From: Cubamyces lactineus
Taxonomy: Eukaryota; Basidiomycota; Agaricomycetes; Polyporales; Polyporaceae
Assembly: GCA_022376465.1 (NCBI GenBank)
Contig: JACDTU010000022.1
Location: 372,001 to 436,000, forward strand
Reading direction: 5' to 3'
DNA: 64,000 bases
Under the pieces are notes generated by a model. That model was given only the letters and a program-made list of their open reading frames with translations, searched no databases and had not been told where the DNA came from. The translations under genes and the position numbers were made by a program. Shown piece by piece: positions 37,151 through 48,104 of the stretch. Position 1 is the first letter of the stretch. The number at the start of each line of letters is the position of its first letter.

Positions 37151-38124
37151 ATATGTATGCCACGACCCCGTATCACGGCACATCCTTCTGAGCAGCATTA
37201 GCGAGTACCGGAGGATTGTTGTGCAACTTGAAGACACTCACGTATGCGCGCGTATTCACCGTAACTAAATCAGAGCAGTTTACATAGTGCCACTTGATTT
37301 CTGTCGTGACGGTTCCATGAGGGACAAGGCGACGCACGAGCGATGGCATATATGTATGCGCGATATTGTACCCATCCCGGAGTCTGACACAGATATGTAT
37401 GCCTGGGCTGCCTGTAAAGTGCGCTCCGGTGACTGAGGAACCCCCTTGGAAAGTCGGACGAAGATCTGAACATAGAGCGCGAGAGAAAAGTGCAAAAGCC
37501 ACACCGTCGACGTCCGCAGCTCGATCGCCATGACGCGGGCGCTTCGGCAAACTCCAGACCAGGCTCCTGTACCGTGCTCGTACAAACCACAGCTGCTCTC
37601 CGACGCTGGACACACCAGTCTCAAGTCTGTCTTCCACTCAAGCAGCCACCCTAGTCCTCGCCGCACTCACCGCAGCGGCACTCTTTCTCCTGCACGCACC
37701 ACGCGCATCAGTGCAACAGCAAGAAAGCGCTCAGGCCGAACCGACGTCCCATCTCGGTAGATCGTCTGGATCCGTCGCCACAACTCAGGTCAGTGGTGCG
37801 TCGCGTCTGTCCTCGGGGATGGTTGAGCTGACGGATGGCTTTTTCGACGCGTCGTTGTGCTTGTGTATCATGAACTTGGATGTATCGCGGACTTGCGGGG
37901 TGCCTTTGGCCTCCGATCCGGCATATCCCTCGCGTCCGATGTTATCTATGCGCCGTGCGGCTGCACTGGCAATCCTCGATCGTCCTCCGGACTTGCAATC
38001 ATTCCCGTCCACACCTTTGCCTCGCCTTCAATCGGGCTGCCTGGCCAATACTCCCTCAACGCTGCTTCGTTGCGCTCCGTACGACTCTCCTGCGATCTAG
38101 GCAAACCCGGGCTCAGATAGAGCG
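37151..38124. other. region upstream of dcn1, ambiguous frames
   Basis: On the minus strand an open frame runs 37,637-37,173; inside it a GTGAGT...CTCAG junction (about 37,241 to 37,188) could act as an intron. On the plus strand an ATG-less frame of nearly 200 codons is open from about 37,512 to 38,100 and holds a hydrophobic Ala/Leu stretch. Both cannot be real along their whole length. The last few hundred bases must contain the dcn1 promoter. Confidence 0.3.
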
Positions 38125-39584
38125 ATGGACGACAAGATCGCACAATTCTCCTCCGTCACCGGCGCATCGTGAGTACCTCCCCCTCCCCCCTCCATTTCCC
38201 CTTGACCACACATCTATCTTTCGACATATACGGAGTACCCAAAATCTGACCCAGCCCCTCCCGTGCCCCACAATAGATCGAAAGAGGCGCGCCGGTTCCT
38301 CACGAAGTACAAGCGGCTCGACCTTGCGCTCGACGCGTACTACAACGACCCCTCAGGCGGCGCACGGAGCACCGCGTCCACGAGCAAGCTGAACGCGCTC
38401 TTCGACAAGTACAAAGGTGCGTCCTCTCCTCCCCACCATTCCTAATCCTTTCCCTCCGACCCCTCACAATCCGCGTCCATCCGCCCATCCCGCGTATGCT
38501 CAATTACATCTGCGATCTGACCTGCACGCCGCACTCGCGCAGACCCGGATGGCGACGAGATCACCGTGGACGGGACGATCAAGCTGTGTGAAGAGCTCGG
38601 TGTGGACCCGGAGGACGTCGTCCTCCTCGCCGTTGCGTACGAGCTGAAGTCACCCTCTATGGGCCAGTGGACGCGTAAGGGGTGGACGGACGGCTGGAAA
38701 GCCCTTGGGTGAGTTCCTCTCCTCCCCCTATCTCTTCTCTGTACCCCCGCCCTCGGACGCTTCCTTGGTCTGCTTCCCATGTATCCAACGCGCGTGCGGA
38801 ATGCTGACCGATGATACAGCGTGGACACGATCCCGGCGATGAAGAACACGCTCGACACGCTCCGGCAGCAGCTCGCGACGGACACGGACTACTTCCGGCA
38901 CGTCTACAACTACACGTTCGAGTTCTCGCGCCCGCCAGGGCAACGCTCCCTCGGTACGTCCTGCTCGCCTTGTCTCAATTGACTCTGCCGTTTACCCTAT
39001 CCGACACCACACAGCTCTCGACATGGCGCAAGGCTTCTGGGCGCTGCTCATCCCGCACGGGCTCAAGGGCGGGGCGCTCGCGCACGTCTCTTCGGGCGCG
39101 GGGCAGGACGGGGACGGGGATGGGGACGTGGTAATGGGGAGTGCGGGGGAGGAGGGGTGGAAAGACGAGTACACGCAGTGGTGGTTTGAGTTTTTGGAGA
39201 GCAGCGGTGCGAAGGGCGTGAGCAAGGACGTGTGGCATATGGTAAGTGTTGGTTCTTGGATGTTGGATATTGGATGTTGGGTGTTGGACGTTGGGACTGG
39301 GGTTTTGTATCTTTGGGAGCTTATGCGGGAGTGGGATGGCGCTGACTCCGTTTGCTACTATTGCTTTGCAGTTCCTCGAGTTTGTGCGGACGATCGACGC
39401 GAGGTTCGAGAAGTACGACCCTGAAGGTGCGTCACCTCTTCCGTGGCACATTATCCTCTTGTTTACGGGCTAACGAGCGGCTTTCTCATCATGCACATAT
39501 CTTCAATGACGAACAGCGGCATGGCCATCGACGATCGACGACTTCGTCGAGTACGCGCGGAACAGGCTATCGGGAAAGGCGTAG
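38125..39584 (+). CDS. dcn1: Dcn1-type cullin neddylation factor
   Basis: Dcn1 is the scaffold-type E3 that brings Ubc12~Nedd8 to cullins, so it switches on cullin-RING ubiquitin ligases. Seven exons (38,125-38,168; 38,277-38,416; 38,543-38,708; 38,820-38,953; 39,015-39,241; 39,372-39,426; 39,517-39,584) give 277 residues, the usual family length. Residues 1-45 form the UBA-like N-terminus (KIAQF, then ARRFLTKYKRLDLALDAYY). The rest is the PONY/cullin-binding domain, with the signature pieces FWALLIP, and AWPSTIDDFVEYAR near the C-terminus. An Asp/Gly-rich insert (about residues 175-190) interrupts the PONY domain and may be disordered. All splice phases agree. Intron 5 contains TTGGATG-type tandem repeats. 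The gene converges with pop8 downstream. Confidence 0.96.
39242..39300. repeat. TTGGATG-type tandem repeat in dcn1 intron 5
   Basis: The start of this intron repeats TTGGATGTTGGATATTGG-like units of 7-9 bases with small changes. It is not coding because the flanking exons join in phase without it. Confidence 0.7.
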
Positions 39585-40178
39585 CTTCCACGCAAGTTCG
39601 CTCGGTGTGAGAGCGCGATCCGGTTCACTTGGACAGAATTTGGGGGAGGCGTATCATTTGAGAAGAAGGCATCTCGAAGCATTGTAGAGTACTCTACGCG
39701 CGTGCGTTTGTATAGGAAAGAAGACGTTCTTGGGTTCGGGTGTAACGATGTTACAGAAGAGTCTTGCGTTGTATTGTTCGATGTCGTTGTTATCCTTGTA
39801 GTCTCCGTACGTGGCTTGCTACTCGTTGTTAGGCTTGTCCGTTTTCTGCGGCGGGTAGCCCAACATGCCAATCGATGGCGATCGATCCCCTTGTATAGGG
39901 TGAAGGTCGTCCTGAAGGTATTGATATCCTGCCTGACACACGTTTCGCCATCAGTGTGCGTCAGATTGGCGTGCACATTTCACGCGTATTCTCTCAAAGC
40001 CCTGGCAGCGCACTCTATGCCAAGAGGTGGAGTTCTGCTACTCTCTCGGGCGGTGGATGTGACCTTCTAGCAGCAAAGTGAGCCCCTCGATGGCAAGATG
40101 TGAACATGAAATCGTACCTTTTATCACGATTGCCGACCGAGCTTTTCCTGCGTATTAGGCGGTAAGTCGTAGGGACAT
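39585..40178. other. convergent 3' region between dcn1 and pop8
   Basis: This 594-base spacer holds the 3' UTRs of two convergent genes. Open frames on both strands (122 codons plus, 157 codons minus, the latter antisense to the last dcn1 exon) have no family signature and are taken as chance. Confidence 0.6.
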
Positions 40179-40552
40179 CTAGGATAGCGGCTCCGCACAC
40201 AGGAGCGCCGGGAGGAATGTCGAATCCTTTACGAACGACAACCGGGGACTTGCCGTAGACGCAGCCACCGCTGCGAGGAGTTTTGGCGCATCGCTGTGGT
40301 CAGCCCATTAGTCTCCCGATCCAGCGGCGATCACATCAAGCAAAGCGATACATACTTCGATCCGATGCGCACTACAAGCGTTGTACCATCGTCCGAGAGG
40401 GAGAGGATGTCGAGGTAGGTGTGCGAGGAGACGAGGCCGAAGGACTGGCCGAGGGCGTCTTGGATCAGTTTGCGGAGGAGGAGGACGTCGGTGGAGGGTG
40501 GGGAAACTGCGAAGCGGATGTAGCGGTGGGAGGAAGGAAGCTTTTGGGGCAT
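40179..40552 (-). CDS. pop8: Pop8-type subunit of RNase P / RNase MRP
   Basis: Pop8 is a small protein subunit of nuclear RNase P (tRNA 5' maturation) and RNase MRP (rRNA processing). Two exons on the minus strand, 40,552-40,356 and 40,293-40,179, join across a GTATGT...CCACAG intron of 62 bases and give 103 residues. The N-terminus reads SSHRYIRFAVSPPS, followed by a helix (LLLRKLIQDALGQSFG) and a strand pair (YLDILSL...TTLVVRI), the Pop5/Rpp14-like alpha-beta fold seen in Pop8. The end (KLLAAVAAST, then LSFVKDSTFLPALL) also fits the family. The frame stays open upstream to another ATG at 40,681, but the chosen ATG puts the conserved block next to the N-terminus as in small homologues. The family call is from motif memory. 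Confidence 0.8.
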
Positions 40553-40898
40553 CTTATCGCGCAACTGGCGTTTGGCGAGCCGCAAGGCAGATGTGTTGTG
40601 CTCTGTGCAACAGAATGCAATGCAAGTCCAGAGCTTTTGGATGTCGAGTGTAGCTTGACTATGATCGCAGGAGAAAGTCAATCATTATCCCAGATCTCTC
40701 CAGATCCACCAATCACAGCACGGCGCTTTATCGGCGCTTGTGGAAGCAGTGGCAGGTGAAATGATCTCATCTGGAGTTGTTCTCAGCCACCCACCAGCCA
40801 GGCCAGTGCTCTCTTGTTCTCCCTTCCTCTTCTCCTCTCGCCCTGGATACCCGTAACGACTCTTTCCTCCGCTCATCACTGGTAGAAGAAACGCGTAG
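40553..40898. promoter_or_regulatory. divergent promoter between pop8 and the DHHC gene
   Basis: These 346 bases separate two start codons that point away from each other, so they should hold both promoters. C/T-rich tracts lie just upstream of the palmitoyltransferase start. I see no clear TATA box. Confidence 0.6.
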
Positions 40899-43266
40899 AT
40901 GGCCCCCAATGGCCCCGGGACGACGCAGCCAGAGCATAAGTGCTGCGGGGTCGTCCAAGAGGCCCGCGAGAAGAGGGCCGCGCGGAGGGCCAAGCCCCAG
41001 CCGTGGATCATACGCAAGTTCGCCATATTCATGACTGTCGCCCTCACCGCCTATGCGTTCTACGTCTATATTGGCCGATTGTGCGTGCCTATGATCAGGC
41101 GCGACTCAGGTGCGCTCGGAGGACGGGGTATGGGCAGTGAGTAATACCTCCGCTGTGTCGTTCGGAGGTACGCATGGAAGCTCATCGTGAGGCTTTGGCG
41201 TGGCGTACAGTCGGATTCTTGGTGGTGTTCTGCATATTTGGTCTCATAGTGATCTGGACGTACGAGAAGGTGAGTCTCCCTCTATGCGCGCCGAGACGTC
41301 AATCATGCTGTCGTTTATCTTGTGCACGACCCCATGGGTCTTGCAACCATAATACAACCCAGCTCCTCTCTTGCTGGCTTTATTTGCGGGAGGCAAGACT
41401 AGATCACCGTCGAGTTCTGAATATGAGCACGGCTGGCGCTCGTAAACGCGTGGCTTCGGCATGCATGATCTTTTACTAAGCGCACCGTTACAGATCGTTT
41501 TCACGTCGCCGGGATATGCGAAAGACGTGAGTGCAATGTCTCCGTAATACTATGGGTCCGTCTTCCTGAAGCACCGGGCCATTGTAGTATGTGCAGAAAT
41601 CCCCCGCACCAGTCATCAAGAATGCGTTCCCAACATGGTGGGACACCGAGAGCGAGGCTGAGCTCGCGGCCGCCCGATATCAGTCCAAGAACCCTCCGGC
41701 GACACACAACGAACATAAAGAGCCGGAGCGCCATAATACTCAGAGCTCGATGCGCAGTCGCCCAGACTCTGTAGACAATGAGGATGTGCGGCACGCTAGC
41801 ATCAACTTAAGGCGGAAGGCATCCCAAAACGGTCTGCGATGTACTGTTCGTGTGTCTTTGATGCCCTCAGCTGATATACTGTGTACCTTGTAGGTCACGC
41901 AGAAACTAGAGACGAGAACGTCGGGATCACAGACGCTATCCCACCCGTCGCGGCCGTGCGCGCGAAAGCGACTGCCGACTCGGGTTCTACCCCGCGTCCT
42001 GAACGCTCTGGGCACTCTCGGTCTCTATCCTCCTCGCAGCATCAACCCCCTTCCTCACCACACAGGGATCAAACTCACCGCCCACCTCGATCAGAGTCAC
42101 AATCGCACATTCAACCATTGCCTGGGACAGCGAGCGCGGAGGCGGAGCAGAAGCCGATGATGTTCACGCGCAAGCCGCCCACGACGCCGATCTTGCTACC
42201 GGAGTACAGATATTGTCATAAGGATGGGTTCCAGAAACCTCTGAGGGCGCACCATTGCCGGGCGTGCGGTACGGTACGTAGTTCGGTCTCGCACATGTCG
42301 ACAAGCTGTCGAATTGTCGGCTAACACACTACATGCGCAGTGCGTTTTGAAGTACGACCACCACTGCCCGTGGATTGGGCAGTGCGTCGGGGCGCGAAAT
42401 CACAGAGTGAGTGCAGTGTTCCGCGCTGTTCGCGTTTAGAGAGCCATCCTCGCTGATCCCTTGGGCGCTCTGGTAGTTCTTCGTAATCTTCGTTTTCTGG
42501 GCGTTATGGTTCTGGGCGTGGACGTTCGCGACACTTGTCGGGGTCAACGCGCACGCGGCGTCCGTTCGTGAAGACTTGTTCGACATCGACGGGCAGCAGG
42601 TCGCGATCATGGTCCTGTCAGTCTCTTCTCTCCATATCTCTCCCCCTCCCCTCTCTCGTCTCCCACCACTGTTGAGAGCATGGCACTTACGGAGATGCGC
42701 AGGTCGGGCCTCTTTGTCTTGTTCACGACCGCGCTGCTGTGGACACACGTCGACATGATCTGCGATGGGCAGTCCACCGTCGAGTCGCTCGGTGTGCGCC
42801 GGATGCACGAGCGCGAGCAGCGCGTGCTCAAGCGCCTCCATTCTTGGTGGGACTTCCGGTGCGTCCCCCCCTTCGCGTTCATATAATACGCACGGTGATC
42901 TGACGTGCGTGGGCTCTTCTTGTGTGGGTACAGGGGCAAGCGGCAGACGCGCAAGCAGTGGGACGCGGAGTGGGGCAGGATCGGGAAGGAGGGCAATCCG
43001 TGGTGGCTCGGGAGCGCGCGCGCGAATTGGGAGGCGACGATGGGCGCGAAGGTGTGGATGTGGTTCCGTGAGTTCCTCTCCCTCTCTCTGCGTTGATCCC
43101 GTGTCGGGCTCGGCGATACAGGAAGGTGGCTGATTGAGTGTGGATGTGCGACGCAGTGCCGATTGGGAAGAGCCCGGACGACGGGCTGAGCTATGAGCTG
43201 AACCCGAGGTTCGATCATGAGGGGCGGTGGAGGCCGAGGAAGGAGTGGCCAGAGGAGCTGCGGTGA
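40899..43266 (+). CDS. DHHC palmitoyltransferase (PFA3/PFA5-like)
   Basis: This is a membrane S-acyltransferase that attaches palmitate to cysteines of target proteins, usually at Golgi, vacuole or plasma membrane. Ten exons (40,899-41,136; 41,181-41,269; 41,494-41,526; 41,588-41,840; 41,894-42,273; 42,341-42,406; 42,477-42,616; 42,703-42,858; 42,934-43,067; 43,157-43,266) give 532 residues. The cysteine-rich domain starts at [21 protein letters not shown] and continues as [17 protein letters not shown], so the catalytic DHHC Cys is intact. Two membrane helices lie before it (residues about 35-58 and 90-105) and two after it ([20 protein letters not shown] and [12 protein letters not shown]). 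A long Ser/Pro-rich disordered loop separates the second helix from the DHHC domain. A stop codon sits directly before the ATG in frame, fixing the start. The exon 1-2 junction (a 44-base intron) is the least certain. The paralogue (PFA3, PFA5 or other) is not settled. Confidence 0.94.
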
Positions 43267-44022
43267 CCATGAAGATAACTGGCCTTTGTTATTCTCCTTC
43301 TGCTGGTGCTTTTGATTGCTTTGGTGGATTGGCGATTACGACAGAGCCATTGCGAGGCTTGAGGCCTCGGGGTCGCATGCTACTGCCGCGCTGCGACGCG
43401 TTGCGCTAGCTCTAAAGTACGAGTACTTACGACATACTCATGGTATTGGTATAGGATTTCTACGTTTGATGTTAGTGCTACAATTGGCCGGTTTGTGCCT
43501 GAGAGATCTAGTGTACAGTATACCACTACCACAGTATAATATCGGTGTTTCCTCTTTGTGCCCAAGCGGCTTCGGAAGCGAGAATGGTGTTTGATGTGCC
43601 GTTCTAGATATCGGCATCCTTGGGAGGTTCTGCACGCTTTTGAGACTAGCTACATGATGTACAGAAATAAGGACGGTAGCGAACGATCGGTGGCGGTGCC
43701 AAGTTGGGTATCGTTCTCAGGAAGGCAGTTGTGGTGTACGGCTGTCAGGCTTACCAAGTCGATGAGGGGGCAAAAGCAATCATTTATTAGTGGCGGAGAC
43801 ATACAGATTCCTTTCTCAAAGGCCTCGCAATCTTGTGATGCAGTATAAAGGAATCGATTTATACATTTCACTATACAAAGCCACAATTTATACAATCAAA
43901 ACGTCGCAGACCGTTCCTATAAACTGAATGTGTTGTTGAACCCAAGTATTCTTCGCGACTACTACACCGTTCGTCACTCACCTCCACAAGACGTTCCCAT
44001 ACACACACACAACCCTACACGC
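43267..44022. other. convergent 3' region between the DHHC and EthD genes
   Basis: This 756-base spacer has only short frames on both strands and is comparatively AT-rich between about 43,430 and 43,940. It must contain the two 3' UTRs. No gene is visible. Confidence 0.6.
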
Positions 44023-44513
44023 TCACGCCTCGAAGACCGTCACATAATACCCAGCCAAGATATACAGCCCCGTCCTGTCGCAGAACTTCCCCTCGTCGGG
44101 CGCGACGACCCGCAGGTACTCCTCGTCCTGGAAGATCTCGACTATCTTCTCGGGGGACTCGGCTTCCAGGATGGCGACGCCGCCGAACTTGGGTAACACG
44201 GAGCCCGCGATCGCGCCCCAGCCTGTGACGCCGTCAGTGAGGGCGGTGAGCGTGGAGTCTATGTGTAGCGGGCGATGATTGGGTAGGTCAACTCGTGCTC
44301 ATATTCCTAGTTCTAGAGGAAAATGTATATTTCCGGGATCGGGCTATGGATGCGACGGGTTTGCTCTTACTTGAGGAGACTCCGCTTCGATTTGGCGATA
44401 GACATGATAATAGGGACGTGCTCCTCCGTCCAGTAGGTACTGAATTCTTCCTGGGACATACCCTCCTTCGGTGTGGCTAGGACAATCATGCGGAATCGCC
44501 GTGAGGAAGTCAT
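44023..44513 (-). CDS. EthD-domain (dimeric alpha-beta barrel) protein
   Basis: EthD-type proteins are small ferredoxin-fold dimers found with oxidative or polyketide enzymes; the substrate here is unknown. Exon 1 (44,513-44,371) encodes RMIVLATPKEGMSQEEFSTYW followed by EEHVPI, the typical first strand and helix ending in the W...H region. The last exon (44,258-44,023) encodes GWGAIAG, PKFGGVAILEAES, and FQDEEYLRVVAPDEGKF, the second half of the fold, and ends ...YYVTVFEA. Between them phase requires an extra exon: the only canonical solution I see is a 14-base micro-exon at 44,306-44,293 (or a 20-base version using an earlier acceptor). It gives about 131 residues, a normal length. The micro-exon replaces a Tyr-Glu motif often seen at that point in homologues, so a small lesion is also possible. 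Confidence 0.78.
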
Positions 44514-45649
44514 GCTTGTATAGAAGGAGGGCTAAGCTGCTAGTGTCGCAGACAGAAGAAAGGGGCGGGGTGGATGATTGTATGAGTGCTACCAATTGGC
44601 GAGCCTTTGTACTGCTTCGTGTGTAAGTTGACCGACACCATCAGGCACGGGCGACTGCACAAAATCAGCCCGCGGATGTATGCCATTCCCCGTTTGCGAC
44701 TGCTTCAGGAAACACCTAGGAAGAGCTAGCAGTCCCTGCGAACGGCTTCACGTCGGCACGATAGGAAGCAGGTCAGCAGATACGCCTCAGCGGCGCAGAG
44801 AGCTGGAAGGAGTTCGACAGGTGTCGCTCTGGGTTCGGAGAGGCAGAGAAGCACCTGCGTCCAATTGGAGGTTAACCTTGACGTAGGAGCTTGAGGCAAG
44901 AGGACTTACGGATGATTCGCATATGGTTCACATCACCAGGCAGGCCTGAAGATCATATGCGAGGACCTGGATGTGTACATACTACTTGGCCGTCGCACAC
45001 TTCCAGGATGTTCGAACACTGCATCGTATATGCACCTGTTCCTGAAAGAGTCGATCATGCGTCAACTCGCAATGATTGCAATGAATGTGATGAGATGGAT
45101 GCTCACAACTTTCAATCGCCCGGGCCTGCGGACTGGGATGACTTGGGCTAAGCCCCACGGGCGACGAAGCGCGTCGCACGCCGTCCATACATGCGACGGG
45201 AGCTGTTGCCACCGAGGATATTGACGACATCTACCTGGCCATGGCATCATGCAGAAGCATCTTGACAAGGCTCCCAAATTTGCCTCTGGCCGCGGCAATG
45301 CGCACACTGACATGCCCTCCAATACTGAGACTTGAAAATAGAAAAACGGTCTAGGTGACTGGGTTCAGGGAGCTGCCGCTGCAATTATACCATGCATCAA
45401 GGCAGCCTGCAAAATGGAGCCCTGAGTATGCTGGCTATGCAGGATGAGCGAGGACGTACCGACCGTCGTCACGGCATGCCAGTACGCGTAAGAAGTCGTG
45501 AGCATTTTGACGTTCTTCTTGGTATGGGGATGTATGTATATGTATTATACTATACAAAGGTTACGTCTGCTTCCTCTATGCGTGCGTACCAACGAAACCC
45601 ACCTACCCCCCAGGACAGCTCTCCCGCGAGCGATCCTTAGCGCATCTAC
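44514..45649. other. spacer with a possible ankyrin-like relic
   Basis: No complete gene is seen. On the minus strand 45,350-45,234 reads like one ankyrin-type repeat (GGHVSVRIAAARGKFGSLVKM, then LLHDA) and then stops. The neighbouring bases can be read as VDVVNIL in another frame. This could be a decayed gene piece or chance. The left end contains the EthD gene promoter. Confidence 0.3.
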
Positions 45650-47130
45650 TCACGCCACAGCCTTCTTCAGCTCCCTCACCTCCTCCTTCGTCAAATTCCA
45701 CCTCTCCGCCAAACGCTCCTCGCCCCCCTCCTTCCTCTCCTGCTCCTCCAAATAGCCCCTCAACGCACTGCCCTCCTGCTCCGGGAACGCGCGCCCGCAC
45801 GCCGTCGCGTACGTATGCAGCCCACGGACGACCTTCTCTTCAAAATCCGCGTCGGGCGCGACGTACTCGCCGTCGAGGCCATACGGGACGGGCGACGCGA
45901 GCGCGCTGACGAGCGTACGGAGGAGCCCGGCGCTCAGGAGCGCGTCGGCCGTGGCGCGCGAGGTGGAGATCGAGCGCGGGTCGGAGACCATGGATGCGTG
46001 CGAGTTGGGGTGCACGGTTTGGGGAGGGGTGAGCGCGGGCCCGGATGTGCCGAGTGCGGCTGCTGTTGTTACTGGTGCGGATTGGGAGGTCGAGGGCGCG
46101 GCGGGGTTGAGTGCGGGCGACGAGGGGTGGAGGGTGACGGCTTGGGTCTGGGATGGGGGCTGTGAAGGCGCTGCTGCTGGTTGTTGTGCGGCAGAGGTGG
46201 GCTCAGTGGCAGCGACTACGACGCCTTGTGTGGACGTCGGGACCTGCAGGGGCTGCTGTACATTCGCCGGGGCCTGCGCAGCTTCTTGTGCCCTCGCCTC
46301 TTGCGCATGCTCCTGCTCCTCCGTGCCAGTCGGGACGAGGAGCGTGTTGAGCAGGAACGCGACCTTGCGCCGGACTGAGATGTCTGAGTCTTCAAGTGCA
46401 TTGCGGAGGACGTCCCAGCCGCCTGCGTCGGCCATCTGGCGCAGCGCAGCGGCATTATGCTTTAGGAGGCCAGAGAGCGCGTAGACGGCCTTGGCGCGCG
46501 TCTTGCCTGAGCGCGCGGCGGGTGAGAGGAAGGAGAGCAGGGTACTTAGAGGGGAGAGCGCGAGATACTACGTTGGATACACAAGCACATATGAGCGTGC
46601 GATAGTCGCGAGGAAAACTGAAAGGACTTACGGAGTGCTGGGCAGCGGGATTGTTTTGGACAGCGGTGCCGAGGATCCAGAGGACTTGTCGCTGGATTTC
46701 TTCGGATGATGAGGGGTTCGTCAGGAGTGCGTGTAAGGGTTCCCACATCTTGAGCTTCTCCATGTCTACAAACCAGTCTCTGTGAGCACCGGATATTCTG
46801 TTTTCTCACTAGCGTAGGCATTACTCACTGTTGGCATTGTCGATCTGCTCAATCAACTGCAAGAACCGCGTTAGAAAACCGCGACTTCATGCATAATGAA
46901 AGCAATCCGAGGCTTACCATCTCAAAGTTGTCCAGCGCCTGCAACCGATCGTCCTCGTCCTTGGATTCGTCGACCGCGACCGCGAGAGCTTCCTTCATAA
47001 GCTCCGAATCCGGTTTTCCGAGTATCATGTCAATGATAGATGGGTCGAGGTCTGAGCGCGGCTGCGGCGGGGGCTGGTTCGCGTCGCGCGGGCCCGAGTT
47101 GGCGATACTCCAGCGGAGGAGGTTCTCCAT
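45650..47130 (-). CDS. fes1: Hsp70 nucleotide exchange factor Fes1
   Basis: Fes1/HspBP1 promotes ADP release from cytosolic Hsp70, so clients are freed and misfolded ones are degraded. Four minus-strand exons (47,130-46,918; 46,856-46,829; 46,765-46,632; 46,567-45,650) give 430 residues. The N-terminus MENLLRWSIANS is the family hallmark, followed by an acidic helix with DPSIIDMILG. Armadillo-type repeats follow: LIEQIDNANN...KMWEPLHALL, then EEIQRQVLWILGTAVQNNP, then KTRAKAVYALSGLLKHN, and a final WDVLRNALED...RRKVAFLLNTLL. After that comes a long Ala/Gln/Pro/Ser/Thr-rich segment of about 110 residues, then a last helical part (ADALLSAGLLRTLVSAL) and a Glu-rich tail (KEEVRELKKAVA). The low-complexity insert makes it longer than the roughly 290-residue yeast protein. 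Splice phases all agree. Confidence 0.95.
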
Positions 47131-47416
47131 GTCTGTGTTTGTGTAGATTTGTCGGTGCGAGTACTGATATCGAGGTGCTGGTGGTATAGACTAGCGATAC
47201 AGAGGTCAAGCAAAGTAAGGCTACAGATGTGAGATGAGAGTAGAGTAGAAAGAGCGGAGGAGGACGGTGCAGGTGTACTTGAGGAAGGGATTGTGGCGGA
47301 GGCGTTCTGTAGGATGCGAGAAGACGCGAGAATTATAATCTGTTATCTCGTCTTGGGCGCGACGCGACGCGATCTAATCGATCTCCCTCAGCCACATTCG
47401 CGTCCCCTCCTTTCGC

Positions 47417-47530
47417 TAGTGTTGCTGTCGAGGCGAGCTGAACTCGGAACTCGCTCGAATCGAATCGTGTTCCATCAAACTCGTCCTTCCGAGGCGAGCG
47501 AGGCGAGCTGACCGAGTGGCTCGCGAGTTC
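47417..47530 (-). repeat. left arm of a diverged inverted repeat
   Basis: Read on the minus strand this arm contains AACTCGCGAGCCA, then CGAGTTCCGAGTT, then CAGCTCGCCTCG and GCAACACTA in that order. The same blocks occur in the same order on the plus strand at 48,003-48,104. About 470 bases lie between the arms. No open frame for a transposase is present. Confidence 0.6.
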
Positions 47531-48002
47531 CCCCATAATTAGATAAGCAAGGCTCATTGGCTAGGAGCGGGCGTCTAGCTCTCCGCCGCACGGGTCACGG
47601 GGATGGGCGCTTGTATCACTGGGGGCGCCTGGGGACGCATTCGCCGCCTCACCAAGTCCGACCATTGGCACTAGGTAACTAGCAGTGTCCGGCACGTACA
47701 TCGTATTTCTACCATGCCGTATGCTGTCATCTCGAGTACACACATAGCTTGTATTGTATGGTATACACACGTAGAGTTACACACTATGACGTCCCTGAGC
47801 TGCGGTTGCATCTCGCACGCTCCATTGACAGTGCACGCTCACATGTAAATCACTACCTGGCTTGTGTCTGCACACCAACCAAAGAAGCTTCGCAAAGCAT
47901 TGTTTGGACTTGTATAGTTGGACGTTGGCCTCCAACGATACGAGCTACTGTGTGCTACTGGCTCCTCCCGGTCATGTTCTCGACGACTTTCCTTTCTTAG
48001 AC

Positions 48003-48104
48003 AACTCGCGAGTCAGCTCGGGAAATCGACTCGCGGAGCTCGGTTTTTCGAGTTTTCCGAGTTTTCCCAGCTCGCCTCGCCTCGCTCGACTCGCGGCAAC
48101 ACTA
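48003..48104 (+). repeat. right arm of a diverged inverted repeat
   Basis: This arm reads AACTCGCGAGTCA, then CGAGTTTTCCGAGTTTT, then CCAGCTCGCCTCG and GCAACACTA, the mirror of the arm at 47,417-47,530 with substitutions and small gaps. It may be a MITE-like element end or two insertions of one dispersed repeat in opposite orientation. Confidence 0.6.

Noticed and set aside
39503..39976. Minus-strand open frame of 157 codons after dcn1
   Set aside because: It overlaps the last dcn1 exon antisense and has no motif.
40553..40681. Longer start for the Pop8 protein at 40,681
   Set aside because: It would add 43 residues rich in Cys and His before the conserved N-terminal block, unlike small Pop8 homologues.
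42329..43270. Minus-strand open frame of 313 codons
   Set aside because: It lies antisense to six well-defined exons and their introns of the DHHC palmitoyltransferase, and its sequence has no family motif.
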